The notes beneath the pieces are model-generated. The model had not been told where the DNA came from. It searched no databases and saw nothing but the letters and a program-made list of their open reading frames with translations. Below are positions 55,301 through 61,853 of a stretch of DNA of 64,000 nucleotides, piece after piece. Within the stretch, counting starts at the first letter, position 1; the number at the start of each line of letters is the position of its first letter. The DNA lies in assembly GCF_900114495.1 (NCBI RefSeq), contig NZ_FOZI01000002.1, positions 806,001 through 870,000 on the forward strand. Direction: 5' to 3'. The stretch comes from Dyella sp. OK004. GTDB taxonomy: Bacteria > Pseudomonadota > Gammaproteobacteria > Xanthomonadales > Rhodanobacteraceae. A program made the position numbers and the translations under genes.

Positions 55301-55807
55301 GGATACGAGCTAGCCGAGAAAGTGAGGAAGGAAGGCGCCGAGATCCCCATCATCGCCCTAACCGCGGGAGCCCAGGCCAAGGACTGGAAGCGTAGCGTGG
55401 ATGTCGGCATCACCGAGCTGATCCTCAAACCCATAACGCTGGAGCAACTCGATCGCCTGCTCCGTTCACACCTTGAGCCCGAGCCAAGGCTGCTGGATTT
55501 CAAGCACGAGAATGCGGCCTCCACGAAACTGATGGAGCTCTTCGTCAGCTCGATCGATGAAGACTTTGCCCAGCTCCTCCAGGCCGCGGCATCCAGCCAG
55601 CAAAGCGTCGCGCTACAGCGACTGCATACGCTTAAGGGAGTTTTTGCCATGGCCAACGAACCCACCTTCGCCGCCACTTGCCAGCGCCTGGAAGAAAGCA
55701 TCGGAAGTCGCGGCCTTGATGGCCTCGACCAGGATTGGCAGGACTTGCAACTAGGTATAGACGAACTGCTGCGCACTTATCGCGAAAGATTCACTCCGTC
55801 AGCTTGA
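52373..55807 (+). CDS. Hybrid sensor histidine kinase with receiver and Hpt domains (RcsC/BvgS-like)
   Basis: The 1144-residue protein has helix 1 near 30-53, a periplasmic sensor of about 310 residues, and helix 2 near 368-387. A PAS-like region (410-530) leads to the coiled coil. The H-box FVATISHEIRTPLSG has His555, and the ATPase has LNNLLSNALKFTEHG, DSGIGIAMN and GGTGLGLAL. A degenerate receiver-like segment (about 790-905) precedes a true receiver with Asp969 in LLTDIHMPGMDG, and an Hpt domain with His1085 in QRLHTLKGVFAMA closes it. A full phosphorelay (His-Asp-His) is encoded in one chain, ready to pass phosphate to the RcsB-like regulators next door. The stop overlaps the convergent regulator gene by 31 bases. 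Confidence 0.93.
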   Translation: MTDTAADDRSMDSLRSASHSRLASLRKHHCRLLLGGGLLLSVLIIATAAGSIYLQLQDYLAQQQKTFSDGKIAVDTYLAQRDRGLSRSLNVLNMLWRERHKYLTDLGRPIKPVFEAAREEVLIKANASSIPILALGHSTMDLPRSDLSAYLGLIYEASSHGGATVTETESPGSTTTYGYEPSGSLFTFTRIKNEQQLLSTLGTSSREEAFSRLMLSPQRLHPNATGPNSFESARTGRIVSFYGENPLTREPSIVGVMNLMDQEETYYRLVTFEPLWRIGQALKEFQGGSFMIVSQDGELVLRHMIDDATLHDALGLLKADRPEPSWSDTPVVKRSGGTFLMAMPLRGVDWTIVHTFDVHDIVAATGAKLGFIALSALLCLYVLWILLRRIERRAFRPALHDAMRVYESEALSRTIVEMSPIGLCLIDRQSAQPILHNDVVKEFAAEAKKDGKHFYARLLAQYLRAEYNDCYSTRVFCEFRTELDINGDTSRTLLIAARPTIFRGKHALLCAVRDVTATAELEASLREAKQAAEQAKYHAESANKAKSTFVATISHEIRTPLSGILGHLELLAGTSLDTAQHEQISRIRASADILLKIIGDVLDFSKIEADQLDLLPSHFSLRALIEECALLYAPMAKQKDIKLFYRIDRTIDSHYVGDAVRIGQVLNNLLSNALKFTEHGEVMLRVTSQAIVSDVTEAPTRVVFEVIDSGIGIAMNQINSLFEPFHQANASISGRFGGTGLGLALCKRLTILMGGHLTVKSTLGEGATFTFTIPLVEAGESHPCGKSRLAGKRIALSVSEPRWSDEFSSLLSAQGAEVIYFSAQDRSPWCGDSPQALIFFEEPHATDHASARLWIAEGAQVISVSREGPLLPRQEHGAWCVSYYASEALMEVLEGKHQQGMLSSAMHTADAPYAPLSNRRILVVDDNAYGRELLRQQLEVLGCMADTANGGAEAIVMWKQHAYAALLTDIHMPGMDGYELAEKVRKEGAEIPIIALTAGAQAKDWKRSVDVGITELILKPITLEQLDRLLRSHLEPEPRLLDFKHENAASTKLMELFVSSIDEDFAQLLQAAASSQQSVALQRLHTLKGVFAMANEPTFAATCQRLEESIGSRGLDGLDQDWQDLQLGIDELLRTYRERFTPSA

Positions 55808-56526
55808 TCCGTGCCCGGGTCGTCGCTGACTGAAATAACGGCCTCCTGCACGGCAAGATGGCCTTCCCTGGCGGCTTGCGACGCCAAGATCAAACCGTGA
55901 GCCATGGCAAATCGATAGAGGTCGGCATCCCCTCGCAGGCCTAGCTTCTTCATGGCCGATATCTTTTGCGCATTCGTCGTCTTATGACTCCGACCGATAC
56001 GTTCCGCGATCTGGGAGGACGAAAAACCCTCCGCAAACAGACGCACAATTTCGGCCTCGCGCTTGGTAAGACATCCAAGGCTCGTCGAACTATTTCCCTC
56101 AAGATCCCGCGCGATAAGCATCGCCCTCACCTTCGGCGAAAAATAGGATCTTTCCTGCATCGCCTCACGGATGGCGGAACCGATATGGTCAGGAGGGTCG
56201 GATTTGGCCACCAGGTTGGCGTGACCCGCCTTTCGGATACGCTCAAACGTGTGCCCGTTCTCCACTCCCGTCAGCAACACGGTCTTCAACGAGTCATACC
56301 GTCGATCTAAAAGACCAAGAAGGAGTAGACCATCGCTGTATCGATCGTCTGGCATGGAGTAATCAATGACCGCGACATCACAAGGCACGCTATCAAGCAG
56401 CGCTATCAGATCACCCGGACTCGCCGCTGTGCCAACCACCTCGAAGTCCGGCGTGGACTCCAGATATTGGGCCAACGCTGTCCTGATCACTACATGGTCA
56501 TCCGCGACCACCACCCGAATCGTCAA
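55777..56526 (-). CDS. RcsB-like LuxR-family response regulator 1
   Basis: The 249-residue protein has a receiver with VVVADDHVVIR and Asp55 in VIDYSMPDDRYSDG, very like the RcsB acceptor loop. LuxR-type helix-turn-helix LTKREAEIVRLFAEGFSSSQIAERIGRSHKTTNAQK (positions about 155-190) follows, and KLGLRGDADLYRFA. I chose a TTG start because AAGGAAGG lies seven bases before it and it opens the receiver; an ATG at 56562 would add 12 residues. It converges on the kinase gene and is divergent from regulator 2. Confidence 0.9.
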   Translation of the reverse strand: MTIRVVVADDHVVIRTALAQYLESTPDFEVVGTAASPGDLIALLDSVPCDVAVIDYSMPDDRYSDGLLLLGLLDRRYDSLKTVLLTGVENGHTFERIRKAGHANLVAKSDPPDHIGSAIREAMQERSYFSPKVRAMLIARDLEGNSSTSLGCLTKREAEIVRLFAEGFSSSQIAERIGRSHKTTNAQKISAMKKLGLRGDADLYRFAMAHGLILASQAAREGHLAVQEAVISVSDDPGTDQADGVNLSR

Positions 56527-56639
56527 ACGCCACCTTCCTTGTCGACACGCCACATACGCCATGCTGTCGAACGAAGCACAACGCGGCGCCTTCATGGCCA
56601 TGTATGCAAGCATCGTAAAGCAATGCGGGCGAGCTGCTT

Positions 56640-57296
56640 ATGAGCCGTGATCGAATACGCGTTCTCGTCGCCGACGATCATCCCTTTGTCCATGAGGGCG
56701 TAAGACTGGCCCTTCAGACTGATACTTCGATCGACATGATCGGGACGGCCAAAGACTCATCCGATCTTCTCCGGCGCCTTTCGAACGAAGTCTGTCACGT
56801 CGTGGTTTGCGACTACGCCATGCCAGGCGGACATCATGGTGACGGTGTGACTCTCCTCCGCCTGTTGGTGGAACGACATCCTGAAACAGCCGTCGTCATA
56901 CTCACCGCACTCGACAGGCGACCCATCATCGGTGCCATTCTCGGTCTCGGCATTCAGTGCATCGTGAGCAAGGCTGATGACCTCAAGCATGTGCGATCGG
57001 CGGTGCATGCGGCCCATGAAACGCAGCGATACCTCTCCCCAACGATCGCCGCCGCCATGGCTGCTTACCTCCCCTTATCCACCCACACCGCACTTAGCCC
57101 ACGCGAACGGCAAGTGATCTCGCTACTCCTGCAAGGTGTTTCTGTGGGAGATATCGCCACACGCCTTGGCCGGTCGCTTTCTACCATCGGCACGCAAAAA
57201 GCCAATGCGTTGCTGAAGTTGGGACTGACCAACGATGCCGATCTCTTCCGATATGCCGCGGATAGCGGGCTACTGAATCTGCTAGCCACTCACTGA
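56640..57296 (+). CDS. RcsB-like LuxR-family response regulator 2
   Basis: The 218-residue protein has VLVADDHPFVHEG, Asp58 in VVCDYAMPGGHHGDG, and the C-terminal LSPRERQVISLLLQGVSVGDIATRLGRSLSTIGTQKANALLKLG region (about 150-195). It is a paralogue of regulator 1 and has the same D-Y-x-M-P signature. The 113-base gap to regulator 1 must hold both divergent promoters. The ribosome site is weak. A perfect 15-pair hairpin follows. Confidence 0.92.
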   Translation: MSRDRIRVLVADDHPFVHEGVRLALQTDTSIDMIGTAKDSSDLLRRLSNEVCHVVVCDYAMPGGHHGDGVTLLRLLVERHPETAVVILTALDRRPIIGAILGLGIQCIVSKADDLKHVRSAVHAAHETQRYLSPTIAAAMAAYLPLSTHTALSPRERQVISLLLQGVSVGDIATRLGRSLSTIGTQKANALLKLGLTNDADLFRYAADSGLLNLLATH

Positions 57297-57631
57297 GCCG
57301 AGCAATACCCCGCGCACACTCCCACCCTCCCGATCGAATCATCGGGAGGGTGGGAATACGTATGCCTTCGTTGATGGCGTTGTTATCTCCGCGCGCGATT
57401 CGACCTGGGTCAATTCAACATGGGGCGAATCGAAATTAAGAAGTCATCGATAGCTGACTATCGATAGCCAGTGCTCCAATGCACTTGCCATCAGCGGGCA
57501 ATGGACATCACCGCTTCCGGCGATCAACCACAACGGCATCACGCTCGTGTCGCAGCGAATCGGTATGCGCCGCCCAAACAGAGCAGGCACCGATGACCAC
57601 GACACGTCGCGGGATGAAGGAGAAGCGCAAC
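57297..57631. other. Intergenic region with two inverted repeats
   Basis: No gene is convincing. A perfect 15-pair hairpin lies at 57320-57355 (left arm TCCCACCCTCCCGAT, six-base loop) without a T tract. A second dyad ATCGATAG-CTGA-CTATCGAT lies at 57446-57465. The first may end regulator 2 transcripts or protect the 3' end; the second may bind a regulator before the receiver-only gene. Confidence 0.65.
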
Positions 57632-58030
57632 ATGAATCTTCGAATTGTCATTGCAGACGATCATCGCGCCGTACTGCTCGGCGCACGCATCGTGATGGAA
57701 AGGGCAGGCATAACCGTCGTCGGACAATCCGACAACGCGGACGATCTGGAGCGCACGCTATCGGAGCACAAGTGCGACGTTCTGCTGACCGATTACGAAA
57801 TGCCGAGCAAAAAATTCAGAGGCGGCCTAGACATGCTCATCAGCATCCGCCGTCATTTTCCGGCACTGCCTATCGTCGTGGCCACAGGCATGCTGCCCAA
57901 CGCCTTTCCCGTCGCACTGCTTTCCATCGGCGTTCTTGGCTTCGTCCACAAGACCGCACCGTGCTGCGCGTGGGTCGCCGCAGTCCAGCAGGTGGCATCG
58001 GGTCGCATTTACACAAGTGCGCCCATGTAG
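57632..58030 (+). CDS. Receiver-only RcsB-like response regulator 3
   Basis: The 132-residue protein has a complete receiver: IVIADDHRAVLLG, Asp54 in LLTDYEMPSKKFRGG, VVATGM with Thr, and the Lys in GFVHKTAP. It stops at VASGRIYTSAPM, exactly where its paralogues pass into the linker and DNA-binding domain. The following 100 bases encode no helix-turn-helix in any frame I checked. It may be a truncated gene or a working phosphate sink/competitor. GAAGGAGAAG precedes the ATG, indicating it is still translated. Confidence 0.85.
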   Translation: MNLRIVIADDHRAVLLGARIVMERAGITVVGQSDNADDLERTLSEHKCDVLLTDYEMPSKKFRGGLDMLISIRRHFPALPIVVATGMLPNAFPVALLSIGVLGFVHKTAPCCAWVAAVQQVASGRIYTSAPM

Positions 58031-58133
58031 GGGTGGGCACGTGCTACGGGCGTACGCCTTCTGGCCGATGCCTTCCATTCATCGCAACGTGATCACTAGC
58101 AGCTTCCTGCCAAACATGACGGAGATACACCTC

Positions 58134-58475
58134 ATGATTTATCTAGCCCATCCCTTGTTCCTCGCCATCTTTCCGCTAGCCACGTTGGCCGGAACGGGCA
58201 CTCAGGTCCAGGTCCTTGCAGCAGCGAGCGCTCGCGACAACCCACACTCGGACAGTGCCATCCCCATTCACACCAGCAACAAACGCATGAGGCATGCAAC
58301 AACCAGAACTCATGCTCATCACGTTCCGCGCCCGCCCCAGGCCAGAGCCATCCTGAGCACCAGCCAACGCTCAAGCTTCACCGTACAAACCGAGGCTGAC
58401 CAGCCTCGCTCCAGCGTCGCCACCCCCACGCGCAAATACCTGCCAACGATCATAGCCACACCGGCCGACGACTAA
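58134..58475 (+). CDS. Small exported protein, unknown
   Basis: The 113-residue frame starts MIYLAHPLFLAIFPLATLAG, a signal-peptide-like segment, with GGAG nine bases upstream. The rest is Thr, Ser, Arg and His rich (RMRHATTRTHAHHVPRPPQA) and has no motif. It lies in the same orientation as the regulator before it and the membrane protein after it. Composition is unusual, so it could be a non-coding stretch that happens to be open. Confidence 0.45.
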   Translation: MIYLAHPLFLAIFPLATLAGTGTQVQVLAAASARDNPHSDSAIPIHTSNKRMRHATTRTHAHHVPRPPQARAILSTSQRSSFTVQTEADQPRSSVATPTRKYLPTIIATPADD

Positions 58476-58652
58476 GCAAGCGCACGCATCGGGACTGCCA
58501 GCAACACGCATCTCGCACAGTAGGCACATCCACAAACTCGCGGTTGCACACGCAGCGTGCAAATGAACGCCCGCCTGCATGCCCCCGCGGCTACTTTCTC
58601 CAAAGCATGTGGTGACAAAGCGCAGCGTCCAACGATGAAGGATCACTCACCT

Positions 58653-59120
58653 ATGAACGTCAATCGCATGCTGCTTGTTCTGCTCTGGATGATCGCGTGC
58701 AGTTCGTTGCTGATGGCCGCCATGCTCAACCAGCTGTTGTGGGCCGGCACGAAGCCTTATGTCGAGGGACTGACCGTCTACGCGCTAGGGACGACGCTGC
58801 TTTTCTTCGAGCATCGACATACCGTCTCCCGCGCGCACTACGTGACAGCACTCATCCTGTCGGCAGTGGCATGCCTGTCTGGACTCGGCCTCCATCTCTT
58901 CAGCCTAATTCCACCACTACCCATGCTGCCCCCTGTGCTGCTCGCTCACCTTTTAAGTGGCCTATGGGCCTTGCTCGCCACCTGGCTTTTCCTCGTGGTG
59001 AGAAAACGCAGCACGGCCGGCCCATGGGTAAAGGGCTATGCCTACCTCTCCGTAGGCATGTCCAGCACGGGATTGCTGATGACACTGGCCACGGGCAGCC
59101 AGCCCTTGCCCGGCGGATGA
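58653..59120 (+). CDS. Small four-helix membrane protein, unknown
   Basis: The 155-residue protein has hydrophobic helices near 5-28, 38-52, 62-85 and 92-118, plus a last one near 130-148, with short basic loops (FFEHRHTVSRAH, VVRKRSTAGPWVKG). The start was set at the ATG ten bases after AAGGA; an ATG 18 bases upstream is possible. I recognise no family. It is followed closely by the exported ClpP-fold gene and is likely co-transcribed. Confidence 0.7.
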   Translation: MNVNRMLLVLLWMIACSSLLMAAMLNQLLWAGTKPYVEGLTVYALGTTLLFFEHRHTVSRAHYVTALILSAVACLSGLGLHLFSLIPPLPMLPPVLLAHLLSGLWALLATWLFLVVRKRSTAGPWVKGYAYLSVGMSSTGLLMTLATGSQPLPGG

Positions 59121-59189
59121 GGCACGCGAGTCGCAAGCCTGGAAGCCCAGCCGCTCAAGCCTCAACGCTCAAGCCCAAGGAGAATGCAT

Positions 59190-59954
59190 ATGAAACGGAT
59201 GAAATATGTCGCCTCCGACCACAAGACACGCCCCATCTTTTCTTGCCTCCTTTCGCTCATCACGACCTCCGGATGGGTCCGAACCATGCTGGTCGGCCTT
59301 GGTATGGCGGCAGGCCTGCTTCCCATCACCAGTACCGCTCAGGATCAGACCAGCGTACATGTGGATGGCGTGAGCATCGTGTACATCGGGGCGCTGACCG
59401 AAGAGGCCAATGAACAGGCCTATGCCTTGCTCACACCATCCATCACTACACTCAAGATCGACAGTGAGGGCGGCGATGTCCGTCTCGGCATGGACTTGGG
59501 TGACTGGATCCAGCAATACAAACTGGATGTCGAGGTTCTCGGCCTCTGCTTCTCGTCTTGCGCCAACTACATCTTTCCATCGGGAAATACCAAGATCCTC
59601 GGCCTCCGCAACATCGTGGGCTGGCACGGCGGCGCCACGGAAAAACCATCGCTAGAGTTCGCAGAGCAGTTGCTCAAGTTCAAACCAGATCAGTTGGTCG
59701 GTGTCATTCAGTACCTGAACAATCAGCTCGTTCGCGAAACACTGTTCTTCAACCGAATCAAAGTCGATCAAGCGCTGACCGTCCATGGTCAACAAGCCAA
59801 ATACAAGTCGCAGGCGGAAGGATGCAAAGGATGGTCCTACTCGCTCAATGTCATGCGCGCCTTCGGCATCCGGAACATTGCGCTCAAGAACGGCGCGTGG
59901 TCGCCTCGCAACACATACAAAGGCGGATGTCTGTTCAGCATAACGTCCACGTAG
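59190..59954 (+). CDS. Exported ClpP/crotonase-fold protein (putative periplasmic serine protease)
   Basis: The 254-residue precursor has a long N region and a hydrophobic signal near 27-50 (MLVGLGMAAGLLPITSTAQD). The ClpP-like core has LKIDSEGGDVRLGMDLGDWI (the S-x-GG oxyanion strand), then VLGLCFSSCANYIFPSG with the probable nucleophile Ser, and GWHGG with the His near 139. Two Cys flank the Ser (C-x-S-S-C). The ATG at 59190 is seven bases after AAGGAG; the ATG at 59184 is only one base after it. It ends the 56.6-60 kb row and may act downstream of the phosphorelay. Catalysis is inferred from fold motifs only. Confidence 0.8.
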   Translation: MKRMKYVASDHKTRPIFSCLLSLITTSGWVRTMLVGLGMAAGLLPITSTAQDQTSVHVDGVSIVYIGALTEEANEQAYALLTPSITTLKIDSEGGDVRLGMDLGDWIQQYKLDVEVLGLCFSSCANYIFPSGNTKILGLRNIVGWHGGATEKPSLEFAEQLLKFKPDQLVGVIQYLNNQLVRETLFFNRIKVDQALTVHGQQAKYKSQAEGCKGWSYSLNVMRAFGIRNIALKNGAWSPRNTYKGGCLFSITST

Positions 59955-60269
59955 CGCCCTGAATCAATCGGGTTTCGTAAATGCCCGGGAGCCATGCTGG
60001 TCACACCAGCAGGCCAGAGTTCAGCCCAACCGACCTAGACCTTTCCTGATGCACATGTCCTGCGTGACGGTGAGCTGTGTCCTGGAAAAACCTGCTGAAC
60101 AGCGGGCTTGGGAGTGGGCTGGTAACAAACGCCGCATCCAACACGAAAGAAAGAAAACCAGGAAAACCAGGGTCAGAGTGCAGTTCCGTCATGCGGTGGC
60201 GGCGCTTGCCGACAGACGCCCAATCATCGTAGCGGCACGCTTGCCTTCTGTTTCGCGAACCCACGCACC
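59955..60269. other. Intergenic region with left end of the RAYT unit
   Basis: No gene is seen. GCTGGT-CAC-ACCAGC forms a small hairpin at 59994-60009. From 60162 the sequence GAAAACCAGGGTCAGAGTG resembles the reverse complement of the repeats after the transposase gene, marking the probable left boundary of the element. Confidence 0.6.
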
Positions 60270-61130
60270 ATGCCACGCCAGCCTCGTCTCGATCTTGCCA
60301 ATGTTCCGCAACACGTCATTCAGCGTGGCAATGATCGGCAACCATGTTTCTTCACTGAGGCCGACTATCTTCGCTATCTCAGCGACCTGCGCGAGATCAG
60401 TTTGCGCGAAGGCTGCTCTGTGCATGCCTATGTACTGATGACTAATCATGTGCACCTTCTGATGACACCGTCCTCCATTGGATGGGTAGCGCGTGTCATG
60501 CAAGCGTTGGGGCGACGCCACGTGCGCTACGTCAATGATCGCTATCGCCGGACTGGCACTCTGTGGGAGGGGCGCTACAAGGCCTGCTTGGTGGACAGCG
60601 AAATCCATCTTCTGCGCTGCTATCGCTACATCGAGTTGAACCCAGTCCGCGCGCGAATGGTTGCAGACGCAAGCGATTATCCGTGGTCGAGTTACGCCAG
60701 CAACGCGTTCGGCTCGGCCAATCGGCTAATTCGACCACATGCGTCTTACCTCTCGCTCGGCACCCATCCGCACGAGCGATGTGAAGCCTATCGGGCCCTG
60801 GTCATGCAGACCATCGCCCCGGAGGAACTCGACGGCATTCGCCAGCACCTTCAACGCCAACACGCACTCGGATCCGACCGGTTCCGAATGAAGATCGAAG
60901 CGCTGCTGGAGCGACGCGCAGGACCCGCGAAGATCGGCAGGCCCAGAAAGTCAGACCAGCCTTGAAAGTCCAACCTGACCCCTGTTTTGAACCACCCCTG
61001 TTTTGAGGGCGGAGTGCACCTCTGTCAAAAGCCTCTCTTGCGTGTTGGCTGATTGGCTTCGAAAGTTCAACCTGACCCGTGTTTTCGACCCGTGTTTTCG
61101 CATTGAAAGTCCAATCTCCCCCTGTTTTGG
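60162..61130 (+). mobile_element. RAYT/IS200-like element with repeated right-end motif
   Basis: The unit runs from a left motif (60162-60187) through the transposase gene to three copies of GAAAGTCCAACCTGACCC..GTTTT at 60964-60989, 61061-61086 and 61105-61130. The left motif is an imperfect inverted copy of the right one. Limits are inferred from repeats; no target duplication was identified. Confidence 0.65.
60270..60965 (+). CDS. REP-associated tyrosine transposase (Y1_Tnp/IS200-like)
   Basis: The 231-residue protein begins MPRQPRLDLANVPQHVIQRG, typical of RAYT group proteins. The HUH motif is in MTNHVHLLMTP. The catalytic Tyr lies in RCYRYIELNPVRARMV, with WSSYASNAFG after it. A basic tail ends PRKSDQP. 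The protein nicks and rejoins single-stranded DNA at hairpin-linked repeats. It is flanked by related repeats and is the only transposase in the window, making it a candidate mobiliser of the inverted repeats seen elsewhere. Confidence 0.92.
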   Translation: MPRQPRLDLANVPQHVIQRGNDRQPCFFTEADYLRYLSDLREISLREGCSVHAYVLMTNHVHLLMTPSSIGWVARVMQALGRRHVRYVNDRYRRTGTLWEGRYKACLVDSEIHLLRCYRYIELNPVRARMVADASDYPWSSYASNAFGSANRLIRPHASYLSLGTHPHERCEAYRALVMQTIAPEELDGIRQHLQRQHALGSDRFRMKIEALLERRAGPAKIGRPRKSDQP

Positions 61131-61164
61131 CAACGGCACAACGGCGGCCGATTCGCTTATGTAG

Positions 61165-61842
61165 TTAGTGAGATCTCTTGCAACGCCAATGATCAAGCGT
61201 GGACATGACCGCCGCATCAATGGTCTTCACGTCCAACGGTATTCGCTTGTCAGATTCAAACGAGTACTCCAACGCGTAATCCGCGGCCAGTACTGATCGT
61301 TCGCACATCACGGTCTCTCGCTTATCTGCAGCGCTAGTCGTGGCAACACTCTCGCTATGACACGCCGCCAAGACAACATCGTCATCTTCCAGGCGTGGGG
61401 CACTTTCGTCCGTCAGAGGTTTTGCTTTGACCCAAATAAACCAGTCGCGCCATAGCTTCTGATCTTGAACAACGACCACGGTGCCGTTGGCGGCAGCCTT
61501 GATCTCCGCATGAGGAGACAAAGCGACCATTTTATAGAGCGTCCCCTTATCTATATCACGCCATTTTTTTGATCTAAACGTCGATCTTGGTTGGACGCTT
61601 CCATCAAGGACCGATTTAGGCATTTCACAGCCAACCTCGGCGTGGCCAGAAGCTCTCCAACACCCCGCAAATGCGAATCCTTCTGGGGTGCCTGGCTTGT
61701 TCTCAGGTACCCACGGTATGTCGGCAATGGTACTTCCAGCAGGCACGCAAAAATTGCTTGATGCACCTTCCAGATAGTGGTTTTCGGTTGCGGAACAAGC
61801 CGTTGCTATTAGCAAGGCGTAGCATACAAATAATTTCTTCAT
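61165..61842 (-). CDS. Exported protein, putative immunity to the Rhs tip
   Basis: The 225-residue precursor starts MKKLFVCYALLIATACSATE; it has a signal peptide with either a weak lipobox (ATAC) or cleavage after CSA. The mature part has at least five Cys (NFCVPAG, AGCWRAS, VGCEMP, AACHSES, MCERS) and a late WRCKRSH. It begins 11 bases after the Rhs stop, the usual immunity position, and GC content is visibly lower than in the Rhs core. I do not recognise its family. Alternatively it could be an unrelated cell-envelope protein left by an insertion. Confidence 0.7.
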   Translation of the reverse strand: MKKLFVCYALLIATACSATENHYLEGASSNFCVPAGSTIADIPWVPENKPGTPEGFAFAGCWRASGHAEVGCEMPKSVLDGSVQPRSTFRSKKWRDIDKGTLYKMVALSPHAEIKAAANGTVVVVQDQKLWRDWFIWVKAKPLTDESAPRLEDDDVVLAACHSESVATTSAADKRETVMCERSVLAADYALEYSFESDKRIPLDVKTIDAAVMSTLDHWRCKRSH

Positions 61843-61853
61843 CTTAAGGCTCC

